DNA of 44,209 nucleotides from an uncultured Hellea sp. (lineage in GTDB: Bacteria; Pseudomonadota; Alphaproteobacteria; Caulobacterales; Maricaulaceae). The stretch covers positions 1-44,209 of the forward strand of contig CAJQGR010000003.1 of assembly GCA_905477785.1 (NCBI GenBank). The letters are read 5' to 3'. This document shows positions 34,057 to 42,470 of this stretch, piece after piece; the first letter of the stretch is position 1; each line of letters begins with the position of its first letter. The notes under the pieces were generated by a model that worked only from the letters and a program-made list of their open reading frames with translations, was not told the DNA's origin and did not search any database. A program made the position numbers and the translations under genes.

Positions 34057-34235
34057 AATAATAAAACGGGTAACCCGCCCTTTTTAGTAAATTTATCGAG
34101 ATATCGAGTTAACGAATCTTCAGTGACTATTTATATTCTTTTTTTGAAATTTCTCTTATTAATATAATTATAAATTTGAATAGTATGTGACATTTATTTT
34201 TTATTAAATTTGCAAGTTTTTTTAAAGAGCAGAAT
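34057..34235. other. Spacer upstream of the fhs-led operon
   Basis: This 179-bp AT-rich spacer follows the LysR gene and precedes fhs, both on the minus strand. It holds a tandem TATCGAG repeat (TATCGAGA then TATCGAGT, about 34095-34110) and a GGGTTACCC palindrome (34068-34076). I could not identify a riboswitch or terminator. Confidence 0.4.
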
Positions 34236-35207
34236 TTAACCATCAATAGAATTCCACTCGAGTTTATCCTCTAACCAAGGAATTTTATCAAAAAGGACTG
34301 GCATGCACTCTTCTTTCAATATTCGTGATGCCTCAGCAGCAACTCGCTCAGGTATGTCACCCATACTATTTTCTCTGGCTATCAAGTCAAAATGTCTTTT
34401 AAACTGGCCCCTTTTAAGCGGATGTACTTGAACCAGATCAATAAGCTCAATAGACTGCAATAAACAAAGAGGTGTAGTAATTCCCCACCCAACTCCTTCC
34501 GCTACCGACTGAGTGTGTGCTGGAGCAGTATCAAACTCTACTTTATCAGGAAACTTAACTCTTAACCTATTAAGCTGGGACTCAATACGAAGACCCATAG
34601 CCGATCTGAGTGAGTAACGCAAAAAAGGTAAATTCCTTGGACCATCCATTATATCAATGGATCCCTCATAATTTTTAGGAAAAACTAAAACATAAGGTTC
34701 TTGAAAAATTAAATGGCGATCAAGTCCTGCAACATCTTCCATTACATTACTAGTCGTTACTATCATATCAATATTGTGGGATAAAAACTCATCGCGGTGG
34801 TAAGGGGATAAACCAGCCCATATTCGCCAATAACTAGAAATATCTTCTAAATTCTTATAAAGTTTAGCTGCCAGTGCCGACGCCATAGAATCTGACATTG
34901 CAACTGTTAACTGGGCTAATTTGCGTTGCTCAAGGGTTTGAGTTTCACGAAAAGTCTCTTGAGTGTCTCTAATTATCTGGCGACCTCTTTCTAGAAGAAT
35001 TTTTCCTGATGCAGTTAGTACTATGGGCCGAACAGTTCTATCGAAAAGTCTTGACCCAACAGCATCCTCTAGCCCGGCTATTATCTGAGAAACAGCTGAT
35101 TGTGTCATTCTAAGAACACGGGCGCTTTGCGTCATTCCCCCTTGGTCAGCAGTAACCACAAAAACTTGTAATGATCTAAGGTCAAAGTTGCTTGGTATCT
35201 TCACCAT
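34236..35207 (-). CDS. LysR-family transcriptional regulator
   Basis: This 323-aa protein has an N-terminal winged helix-turn-helix (residues 8-67; GGMTQSARVLRMTQSAVSQI is the recognition region) and the LysR-type effector-binding domain. It is transcribed divergently from dmdA across 201 bp that contain a long inverted repeat, the classic LysR layout, so it probably controls dmdA and perhaps itself. It also lies just upstream of the fhs-led operon on the same strand. The inducer is unknown; DMSP, acrylate, methylmercaptopropionate or a betaine are the obvious candidates by location. Confidence 0.92.
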   Translation of the reverse strand: MVKIPSNFDLRSLQVFVVTADQGGMTQSARVLRMTQSAVSQIIAGLEDAVGSRLFDRTVRPIVLTASGKILLERGRQIIRDTQETFRETQTLEQRKLAQLTVAMSDSMASALAAKLYKNLEDISSYWRIWAGLSPYHRDEFLSHNIDMIVTTSNVMEDVAGLDRHLIFQEPYVLVFPKNYEGSIDIMDGPRNLPFLRYSLRSAMGLRIESQLNRLRVKFPDKVEFDTAPAHTQSVAEGVGWGITTPLCLLQSIELIDLVQVHPLKRGQFKRHFDLIARENSMGDIPERVAAEASRILKEECMPVLFDKIPWLEDKLEWNSIDG

Positions 35208-35309
35208 ACGCCCCCATTTTAATACCTAAAGTATTATGCCTCCTAATCATAGGTTGAGTAATAAGTAAATCTATTAAATTTATATATTCACCACATTCTG
35301 ACGTTATAA

Positions 35310-35348
35310 ATAGATCTTATTTTAACCATAAGTTAAAATAAGATCTAT
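35310..35348. promoter_or_regulatory. Perfect 17-bp inverted repeat in the lysR-dmdA spacer
   Basis: ATAGATCTTATTTTAAC (35310-35326) and GTTAAAATAAGATCTAT (35332-35348) are perfect inverted copies around a 5-nt centre. It lies 61 bp before the dmdA ATG and is followed on the plus strand by a T-rich run (35350-35357). It may be an operator for the divergent LysR protein, or a hairpin in the dmdA leader that acts as an attenuator or terminator. The repeat is AT-rich but far too long and exact for chance in 200 bp. Confidence 0.7.
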
Positions 35349-35408
35349 ATTTTTTATTTCCAATTATAAAAACTTAAGATAAAGCGAAAAAAAATATGTG
35401 AAATCATT

Positions 35409-36518
35409 ATGCAACCAGTATTATCTATATCAAGACGAATAAGAAGCACTCCATTTACTGAGCGAGTAACAGCTGCGGGCGTTACAGCATATACAGTATA
35501 TAATCACATGCTCTTACCGACTATTTTCAGATCGTTAGAGGAAGATTATCATCACTTGAAAAATAATGTTCAAATTTGGGATGTGAGTTGTGAAAGACAG
35601 ATTGAATTACAAGGACCAGACTCTCAAAACCTCATACAGCTTATAACGCCAAGAAATCTCTCCAAAATGAAAGATGATCAATGTTATTATATCCCTGTTG
35701 TCGATGATACTGGCGGAATGTTAAACGATCCAGTTGCAATAAAGCATTCACAAAATAAATGGTGGATTTCAATAGCTGATTCAGATTTGATTTATTGGAT
35801 AAAAGGAATTGCGGTAGCAAAAAATATGAATGTTACCATCACAGAACCAGACATAAATCCTCTTGCAGTTCAAGGCCCTAAGGCAGATGAATTAATGCGA
35901 AGAGTATTCGGTGAAGAAGTAGTTACCTTAAAGTTCTTTAGACATAAAAAATTCCTATTTAATGGAAAGCATCATATTATTTCGCGTTCAGGGTATTCAA
36001 AACAAGGTGGATATGAAATATATACCGACGGCTTTAAGAATGGAGAGGCTATATGGGATCGGCTATTCAACGAAGGACAAGAACTTGATGTTCGAGCTGG
36101 ATGTCCCAATCTTATAGAAAGAATAGAGGGAGGCCTACTTTCATATGGAAATGACATCACTCAAAAAAATAGTCCGTATGAGGCAGGTTTAGGTAAATTT
36201 TGTTCGCCAGGACTTGCAATAGACTTCATAGGCGCCCAAGCATTAAAAAAACAAAGCTTAGAGGGGCCACAGAGACAAATTCGTGCCTTATTTATAGAAG
36301 GAAACTCAATTCCAAACTGCACAAAACCATGGAAAGTAATTCACGGTAACATCAAAGTTGGACAGGTGACATCCGCAGCTTGGTCTCCAGACCTTTCAAA
36401 AATAGTAGCAATCAGCATGATTGATCGCAAATATTGGGAAATAGGTAATAAATTAGAGGTGATATGTCCAACGGGAAGAAGACCAGCAGAGATCACAGAG
36501 TTTCCTTTCGTTAAATAG
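35409..36518 (+). CDS. dmdA: DMSP demethylase
   Basis: This 369-aa GcvT-fold protein transfers a methyl group from dimethylsulfoniopropionate to THF, giving methylmercaptopropionate and 5-methyl-THF. It follows the SAR11 DmdA sequence, as I remember it, over its whole length. Matching blocks are SISRRIRSTPFTERV, TVYNHMLLPT, EDYHHLKNNVQIWDV, NKWWISIADSDLIYW, GYSKQGGYEIY and GCPNLIERIEGGLLSYGND. The length is the same as the SAR11 enzyme. One difference is a Tyr where I recall Trp in RSG[W]SKQGGYE. Ordinary GcvT proteins lack the TVYNHMLLP and SADSD signatures, so this is not glycine cleavage. It is alone on the plus strand, divergent from LysR, and overlaps the convergent homocysteine methyltransferase gene end by 8 bp. 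Confidence 0.92.
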   Translation: MQPVLSISRRIRSTPFTERVTAAGVTAYTVYNHMLLPTIFRSLEEDYHHLKNNVQIWDVSCERQIELQGPDSQNLIQLITPRNLSKMKDDQCYYIPVVDDTGGMLNDPVAIKHSQNKWWISIADSDLIYWIKGIAVAKNMNVTITEPDINPLAVQGPKADELMRRVFGEEVVTLKFFRHKKFLFNGKHHIISRSGYSKQGGYEIYTDGFKNGEAIWDRLFNEGQELDVRAGCPNLIERIEGGLLSYGNDITQKNSPYEAGLGKFCSPGLAIDFIGAQALKKQSLEGPQRQIRALFIEGNSIPNCTKPWKVIHGNIKVGQVTSAAWSPDLSKIVAISMIDRKYWEIGNKLEVICPTGRRPAEITEFPFVK

Positions 36519-37416
36519 TTTCAAACGAAAAACCATTCTTAAGCAATTCGTTATAAATAACTTCAATATGTTTTGGTCCAACCTCGCAACAACCACCAAC
36601 TATACTTACCCCCATATCTACCCATTCAAGTGCATACTTTAAATATAAATCTGGTGTTAAATCTTTTCTAGCTTTTAAGCTTTCTACAGTTCCTCCTGCT
36701 TTTAAACCATCAATAGACTGAAAACCATTTGCATATGCACCGACACGTGGAAATAAGTTAACAAGTAGAGGTACAGCATGATTAATTGTTTCAGGCATAC
36801 TACAATTAATCATTATTGATTCCACATTTAAAGGTTCCATTTCCTTTACAGCATCTAAGAGACTCTCTCCTGATCTTAGCATTAGGGGGTTATGGTCGTC
36901 CAAAGTAAAGCTAATGCATGTAGGTAAACCAGTTTCATTAGCAGCAAAAACAGAGGCTTTTGCTTCTCGAATTGTTGACATTGTCTCACAAATAAAAAGA
37001 TCAACTCCATCTTCCTGCGCTTTTACAAGTTTTTTATATTCATGCAGGCATTCACTATAACTGGGCACTAATTCTGGCTTATAACTAGCTACTACAGGAC
37101 CAAGACTGCCTGCTATCTTTATATTTTCTTTTCCACTATTGATCTTAGCTGCTTTTGCAACAGTCTTTGCTGATTGATGAATTTCATCGAATAAATCTAT
37201 GCTAGCATCACGCCGCAATCGAAATGGTGTAGCCGTATAATTATTTAATGAAATGACTTGAGCGCCTGCTTTAATAAAATCAGAGTGAAGCTCTTGTACT
37301 AGCTCAGGGTTATCTAATAATACGCGAGCAGACCAAAGAGGCGTTGGTTTTTGACCGGACCTTTTGATAAGTTCTTGCCCCATACCACCATCTAATAATA
37401 CAATTTTTTTAGTCAT
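36511..37416 (-). CDS. Homocysteine S-methyltransferase family protein (BHMT/MmuM-like)
   Basis: This 301-aa zinc-dependent barrel makes methionine from homocysteine using a methyl donor such as betaine, S-methylmethionine or DMSP. Zinc ligands are Cys205 (MINCSMPE) and Cys276-Cys277 (VGGCCEVGP). The N-terminal LLDGGMGQELIKR is standard. ATG 37416 is preferred because the family begins here; the frame is open for 38 more codons within soxG. The start overlaps the soxG stop by 8 nt, so it is coupled to the sarcosine oxidase operon. That location favours glycine betaine or a related onium compound as donor (inference). Confidence 0.85.
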   Translation of the reverse strand: MTKKIVLLDGGMGQELIKRSGQKPTPLWSARVLLDNPELVQELHSDFIKAGAQVISLNNYTATPFRLRRDASIDLFDEIHQSAKTVAKAAKINSGKENIKIAGSLGPVVASYKPELVPSYSECLHEYKKLVKAQEDGVDLFICETMSTIREAKASVFAANETGLPTCISFTLDDHNPLMLRSGESLLDAVKEMEPLNVESIMINCSMPETINHAVPLLVNLFPRVGAYANGFQSIDGLKAGGTVESLKARKDLTPDLYLKYALEWVDMGVSIVGGCCEVGPKHIEVIYNELLKNGFSFETI

Positions 37417-37951
37417 TGGTGTCAGCAATTCGTTTAAAGAAATCAGAAATATAAGGTCCAAAAGACCTCCAGCATTCAACCCTAAAAGATAATTTTCCAT
37501 CTCTAAATAATAAAATTGGAACACTCTCAAAGACTGTTCTAGAAGCTTTTCCTATTGGAAAAGACTCTAACGCAAGATCTAACGGACAACCAGAATTAAT
37601 ATATTTTTGTACCTTTTTTCCTTTTAATTTAAAACCTATATTTCTATCTGAAATATTAGTTATACTTATAGTTATGCTATTATTTAAGCGTGCAATTATT
37701 TTATCAAACTGAAGCTTTAATTTGGGCTGAACAATTAAAATCCACTCGTCTGGCCCCAAACACATACAGAGTATTTTATCATAACTTTCAACTTCTCCAA
37801 TATTTCTTGGAATATTGAAACCACATATTTTTTCAGCTTTTTCTACAAAATCTTGTTTCATACGTATACTATAACGCAACTGCTCTCCGATTACTTTACA
37901 TTCGAAACTATCTGATTTTTTTAGACTGATATTGACTGCCTGCTCAAACAT
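37409..37951 (-). CDS. soxG: Sarcosine oxidase gamma subunit
   Basis: This 180-aa protein is the small gamma subunit of heterotetrameric sarcosine oxidase. LCLGPDEW-like CMCLGPDEWILI, the ISDRNIGFKLKGKKVQKYI segment, SGCPLDLALESFP and GKASRTVFESVPILL are family blocks; the C-terminus has a CWRSFGPYI block. ATG 37951 (MFEQAVN) is chosen since GAGGG lies upstream and the overlap with soxA is then 8 nt; the alternative ATG 37975 would give a 32-nt overlap. It follows soxA in the usual B-D-A-G order. Confidence 0.85.
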   Translation of the reverse strand: MFEQAVNISLKKSDSFECKVIGEQLRYSIRMKQDFVEKAEKICGFNIPRNIGEVESYDKILCMCLGPDEWILIVQPKLKLQFDKIIARLNNSITISITNISDRNIGFKLKGKKVQKYINSGCPLDLALESFPIGKASRTVFESVPILLFRDGKLSFRVECWRSFGPYISDFFKRIADTND

Positions 37952-40901
37952 GAATTCTTTTTCCCTCAGGGTCATAAAAGATAGGTTTGCAAACTTTTGC
38001 CTTTATAGTATCTTCGGGCATTGGTATATATATATCCGTTCCCATAAGATTAAACCCATCTTCAATTACAGCCATAGCAATTGATTTTCCCAGACATTCC
38101 GACCAATAACTTGATGTAACGTGACCTAACATCTTCATAGGCTTAGGCTGTTTGGGGTTGATCACAATTTGTGAGCCCTCAGCTAAAACAGTCAGTGGGT
38201 CTTCAGTTAGAAGCCCCACAAGCTGCTTACGTACGCCATTTACTAGATCTTTTCTTTTTAGAGACCGCATACCTACAAAATCTTTCTTCTTTTTGGCAAC
38301 AGCCCAGCCCAATCCAGCATCAAAAGGGGTAACTGTTCCATCGGTGTCCTGCCCAACGATAATATAACCCTTTTCAGCCCTCAAAACATGCATAGTCTCT
38401 GTTCCGTAAGGCGTAATTCTATACTTAGCCCCTTCAGTCATAAGAATTTTCCAGAGTGCAAGGCCGTAATTAGATGGTACATTTATTTCAAAGCCAAGTT
38501 CACCTGTAAAACTCACTCTGAATAGACGTGTTGGAATACCACAGATGTTTCCTTCCCTGATGGACATATGAGGAAAACTATCTGCGCTTAAGTCAATGTC
38601 TTTGATTAATGGTTCCAATATATCTCTAGCGTGTGGACCATTTAATGCTATTACAGCCCATTGCTCAGTTGTAGATGTTAACCATACATCAAGATCATTA
38701 AATTCAGTTTGCAAATAATCTTCCATATGACGGAAAACTCTTGGAGCACCACCAGTAGTGGTAGTTACATGATATCTGTCATCAGCAATACGCGCTACGA
38801 CACCATCATCATAAATATAACCATCCTCCCCCAGCATTAATCCATAACGGCAATTTCCAACCTTTAGGCTTGTCCAGCTTGTGGAATACATTAAATTCAT
38901 AAACTTAGTCGCATCTGGACCAACTATTTCAATTTTTCCAAGAGTTGATGCATCAAATATACCAAGACTATCTCTTGTCGATTTACATTCGCGTGCAACA
39001 GCTTGATCCATGTTTTCTTTATTTTTTGGAAAAAATCTAGCTCTTCGCCATAATCCTACCGGTTCAAAAACTGCAGAATTAGTTACCGCCCAATCATCAA
39101 TGGGAGTTTTTCTAACTGGATCAAAAAGTTCTTTATCGCGGTAACCGACAAATGTTCCAAATGTAGTAGGTGTGTAAGGAGGCCTGAATGTAGTTAAACC
39201 TACTTTTTCAATTGATCTGCCAACTTCTCTTGATGCAATTTCCAAAGCATTCAAATTGGAAGTTTTACCCTGATCGGTGGCCATTCCATTTGTAGTATAC
39301 CTTTTTACATGCTCAATAGATTTAAAACCTTCTTGCACAGCTAAAGAAATATCTTTTTCTGTGACGTCATTTTGAAAATCTACAAAGGCTTTCTGTTTTT
39401 CTTTTTTAAGGTAATTAGGTATTGTATTTAGAACAACACCGGATCCAAATGATTGCTCCTGAACGACATATTTTTTATTATTATTAAATACTGAATTTCC
39501 TTCATTAAGTGCTTTTTCAATACCAAAATTGCCATTGCAAGCACCGATGCAGCAAACATTTTCATTAGCCTTATCTGGTATATAAGCCGATATACTTTTA
39601 TCCCACTTTATTGAGCCCTTAGAATGCGACCAGAGATGTAAGCTTGGGGTCCAACCGCCTGACATAATTAAAGCATCACACTTTACTATAAATTTTTTAT
39701 TTTGAATCGGGCTGTAAACTTCAAATGCGTTAATTCGAAGTTTACCATAAGTTCTTGAAATACTTGAGTTTAAATGTACTTCTATTCCCCTGCTATTAGC
39801 CTCAGCTAATAAATCTGCATTCACTTCTTTTCTCAAATCAATAATTACTGAAACGTTAACTTTAGCATCACACATTTCAAAAGCAGTCTCATAAGCTGAG
39901 TCATGACTGGTAAAAACAGAGATATTATCTCCTACTCTAACGCCATATTTATTTAAATAAGTTTGAGCAGCATTAGATAACATTATACCTGGCCTATCAT
40001 TACCATTGAACACTAATGGACGTTCGATAGCGCCCTGAGCTAAAATAACTCTTCTAGCTCTAATTCTATGAAGTTGCTCTCTAGCGCTACCTTCGGGCAC
40101 TTGTGATAAGTGATCCGTTAGCCGCTCTGATAGAGCAACAAAATTATCGTGCCAGTAACCTATTGCTGTGGTTCGTGTCATTAGCTTAACATTATTTGAT
40201 TTTTTCAATGTATTCAGAGCTTTAGATAGCCACTGTTCAGAACTTAAATTATCAATTTTTTTATTACTTGATGAAAGTAAACTTCCTCCTATTTCAGATT
40301 GCTCATCAACCAATATGACTCGACCTTCTGTCTGACTAGCCGCTAAAGCAGCGGCAATTCCTGCTGGACCCGAACCTATAATCAGAGTCTCACAGTGCCC
40401 ATAGCAGCTTGCATAATTATCTGTATCTTCGCTAAGAGGAGCAGGCCCAAGGCCCGCAAGATTTCTTATAAAAGGCTCATAAACTTTATCCCAGAATGAC
40501 TTTGGCCACATAAAGGTCTTATTGTAAAAACCTGCCGGAAAAAATATAGAAAATACGTTATTAAAAGCGCCAATATCAAACTTCAAATTAGGGTAGCTAT
40601 TTTGGCTAAATGACTGTAATCTATTAAATATTTCTAGTGTAGTTGCTCGAACATTTGGTGTTATTTTACCTTCACCTCTATCAAAGGTTATAATAGCATT
40701 TGGTTCTTCAGAACCCGCACTGAGTATGCCCCTGGGTCTGTGATACTTGAAAGACCTTCCTACCAAATGAATACCATTGGCTAGTAATGCAGAAGATAAA
40801 GTATCACCCTTAAATCCAGAGAATTCATTACCGTCAAAAGAAAACTTTATGGTTTCTTCCTCATTAATAACAGAACCCTTTTTACTACGAAAATTTTTCA
40901 T
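37944..40901 (-). CDS. soxA: Sarcosine oxidase alpha subunit
   Basis: This 985-aa subunit has the standard three parts: an N-terminal ferredoxin-like domain (about residues 15-100, DGNEFSGFKGDTLSSALLAN), a central NAD/FAD domain and a C-terminal GcvT-like THF-binding domain. The nucleotide-binding loop is TLIIGSGPAGIAAALAAS (about residue 172). The C-terminal half, from about residue 600, takes formaldehyde-level carbon onto THF, giving methylene-THF. The complex oxidises sarcosine to glycine and hydrogen peroxide. Its first codons overlap soxD by 4 nt and its end overlaps soxG by 8 nt. Confidence 0.95.
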   Translation of the reverse strand: MKNFRSKKGSVINEEETIKFSFDGNEFSGFKGDTLSSALLANGIHLVGRSFKYHRPRGILSAGSEEPNAIITFDRGEGKITPNVRATTLEIFNRLQSFSQNSYPNLKFDIGAFNNVFSIFFPAGFYNKTFMWPKSFWDKVYEPFIRNLAGLGPAPLSEDTDNYASCYGHCETLIIGSGPAGIAAALAASQTEGRVILVDEQSEIGGSLLSSSNKKIDNLSSEQWLSKALNTLKKSNNVKLMTRTTAIGYWHDNFVALSERLTDHLSQVPEGSAREQLHRIRARRVILAQGAIERPLVFNGNDRPGIMLSNAAQTYLNKYGVRVGDNISVFTSHDSAYETAFEMCDAKVNVSVIIDLRKEVNADLLAEANSRGIEVHLNSSISRTYGKLRINAFEVYSPIQNKKFIVKCDALIMSGGWTPSLHLWSHSKGSIKWDKSISAYIPDKANENVCCIGACNGNFGIEKALNEGNSVFNNNKKYVVQEQSFGSGVVLNTIPNYLKKEKQKAFVDFQNDVTEKDISLAVQEGFKSIEHVKRYTTNGMATDQGKTSNLNALEIASREVGRSIEKVGLTTFRPPYTPTTFGTFVGYRDKELFDPVRKTPIDDWAVTNSAVFEPVGLWRRARFFPKNKENMDQAVARECKSTRDSLGIFDASTLGKIEIVGPDATKFMNLMYSTSWTSLKVGNCRYGLMLGEDGYIYDDGVVARIADDRYHVTTTTGGAPRVFRHMEDYLQTEFNDLDVWLTSTTEQWAVIALNGPHARDILEPLIKDIDLSADSFPHMSIREGNICGIPTRLFRVSFTGELGFEINVPSNYGLALWKILMTEGAKYRITPYGTETMHVLRAEKGYIIVGQDTDGTVTPFDAGLGWAVAKKKKDFVGMRSLKRKDLVNGVRKQLVGLLTEDPLTVLAEGSQIVINPKQPKPMKMLGHVTSSYWSECLGKSIAMAVIEDGFNLMGTDIYIPMPEDTIKAKVCKPIFYDPEGKRIHV

Positions 40902-41206
40902 TTCTTAGCAGCCTTAATCTGTTTTTCTGTAGGAAGATTTTCCCCCATTTTATAAGTCATTATAAATTTATCTGTTTGTGTATTACGGATGGCATTAAAG
41001 AACATATTACACCCTGAATTATGCCACCACCGTTCAGCATGCTCTCCTCTTATATTATTTCTAATAAACATAAAATTTGACCATTCTTCATCCGTCATTG
41101 TTAACTGATTAATGCCGTTCGGTCGCTCAATATGTGCCTCACCAGCATAAGCGAATTCAACTTCGGGTCGTTTTTTATTACAATATGGACAATGGATTAG
41201 TAACAT
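40898..41206 (-). CDS. soxD: Sarcosine oxidase delta subunit
   Basis: This 102-aa zinc-binding subunit belongs to sarcosine oxidase. The N-terminal CPYC pair (Cys6, Cys9) with His62 and Cys66 (WWHNSGCNMFF) matches the known zinc site. ERPNGI and the AERWWHNSGC block are typical. It sits 8 bp after soxB and overlaps soxA by 4 nt. The length is normal. Confidence 0.94.
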   Translation of the reverse strand: MLLIHCPYCNKKRPEVEFAYAGEAHIERPNGINQLTMTDEEWSNFMFIRNNIRGEHAERWWHNSGCNMFFNAIRNTQTDKFIMTYKMGENLPTEKQIKAAKK

Positions 41207-41214
41207 TGAATACC

Positions 41215-42465
41215 TTAATGTGCTACTGCTGCTGCAGCAGCTTCATCAATTAATCGACCGCCGATAAACCGATCTAAGTTAAAGGGTGCATTTATTTTGT
41301 GTGGTTCATTATGCTTAATGGTATAAGCAAGCATATTTGCAGCACCTGGCGTTGCTTTAAACCCACCAGTACCCCAGCCACAATTTACATATAGACCGCC
41401 GACAGGTGTCTTTCCTACTATTGGAGACCTATCAGGTGTCACATCAACTACTCCTCCCCATGAACGCAGCATACGCATTCGTTTAAAAATCGGGAAGATT
41501 TCACAAATTGACATCAAATTATGCTCTTGCAAATGCAATGCACCTCTCTGGCTATAGCTTGTATATTGATCAGTTCCAGCACCAATAACAAGTTCACCTT
41601 TATCTGACTGACTTATATAAGCGTGCACAGCATTTGACATCACTACGCAAGGAAAAACTGGTTTAATAGGCTCCGAAACTAAGGCTTGAAGCGGGTAACT
41701 CTCTAAAGGGAATCTTAATCCTGCCATTTCCATAACAACTGAAGTGTTTCCTGCAGCAGATACTCCTATTTTTTTTGACTTCAAATACCCTTTTGCAGTT
41801 TCTACTCCCGCAACATTTCCTAATGAATCACGGCGTATGCCGGTTACTTCACAGTTTTGTATAATATCAACACCTAACTTAGATGCTGCACGCGCATATC
41901 CCCATGCAACGCTATCATGCCTAGCTGTGCCTGCCCTCATTTGTAAAGCGCCTCCCATAACTGGATAACGTCGACTGCTTGATATATCTAATGGCGGACA
42001 AAATTCTTTGCATTCTTCAGGGTTTAACCATTGGTTATCAACATCATTTAATCTGTTTGAATAGACATGACGCTTAAAGCTTTGCACATCATGAACATTA
42101 TGAGCGAGCATTAAAACGCCGCGTTTTGAAAACATAACATTATAGTTTAATTCTTGACTTAAACCATCCCAAAGGTCCACAGCGTGGTCATACAAGGCAG
42201 CACTTTCATCAAATAAATAGTTGGATCTGATAATCGTTGTATTTCTTCCCGTATTACCTCCACCAATCCATCCTTTTTCTAAGACAGCAACATTTGTAAT
42301 GCCATATTTACTCGCAAGGTAATACGCTGCACCAAGCCCGTGGGCACCCCCACCTATAATGATTACATCATATTCTTTTTTTGGGTCTTTATTTGGAAAT
42401 TGCGATGGCCATTTTTTATGACCAGATAGAGCATTAGCAAATAAAGAAATGGCAGAAAACTTCAT
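41215..42465 (-). CDS. soxB: Sarcosine oxidase beta subunit
   Basis: This 416-aa flavoprotein subunit holds the FAD and covalent FMN of sarcosine oxidase. The Rossmann loop is DVIIIGGGAHGLGAAYYLAS (residues 33-52). His183 in AGTARHDSVAWG is the expected covalent FMN site. NCGWGTGGFKATPGA near the end completes the substrate pocket. The protein is a normal length. It starts 5 bp after the dimethylglycine dehydrogenase-like gene ends, so the whole run is one transcript. Confidence 0.95.
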   Translation of the reverse strand: MKFSAISLFANALSGHKKWPSQFPNKDPKKEYDVIIIGGGAHGLGAAYYLASKYGITNVAVLEKGWIGGGNTGRNTTIIRSNYLFDESAALYDHAVDLWDGLSQELNYNVMFSKRGVLMLAHNVHDVQSFKRHVYSNRLNDVDNQWLNPEECKEFCPPLDISSSRRYPVMGGALQMRAGTARHDSVAWGYARAASKLGVDIIQNCEVTGIRRDSLGNVAGVETAKGYLKSKKIGVSAAGNTSVVMEMAGLRFPLESYPLQALVSEPIKPVFPCVVMSNAVHAYISQSDKGELVIGAGTDQYTSYSQRGALHLQEHNLMSICEIFPIFKRMRMLRSWGGVVDVTPDRSPIVGKTPVGGLYVNCGWGTGGFKATPGAANMLAYTIKHNEPHKINAPFNLDRFIGGRLIDEAAAAAVAH

Positions 42466-42470
42466 ATAAT

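Noticed and set aside
34068-34076. GGGTTACCC palindrome before fhs as a riboswitch or terminator
   Set aside because: It is too short, with no room for a loop, and does not fit a folate riboswitch that I can recognise.
35409-36518. Glycine cleavage T protein (gcvT)
   Set aside because: The fold is the same, but the sequence carries DmdA-specific blocks and no gcvH or gcvP is nearby.
37952-37975. Upstream start for soxG at ATG 37975
   Set aside because: It would give a 32-nt overlap with soxA, and GAGGG lies before ATG 37951, which starts like other gamma subunits.
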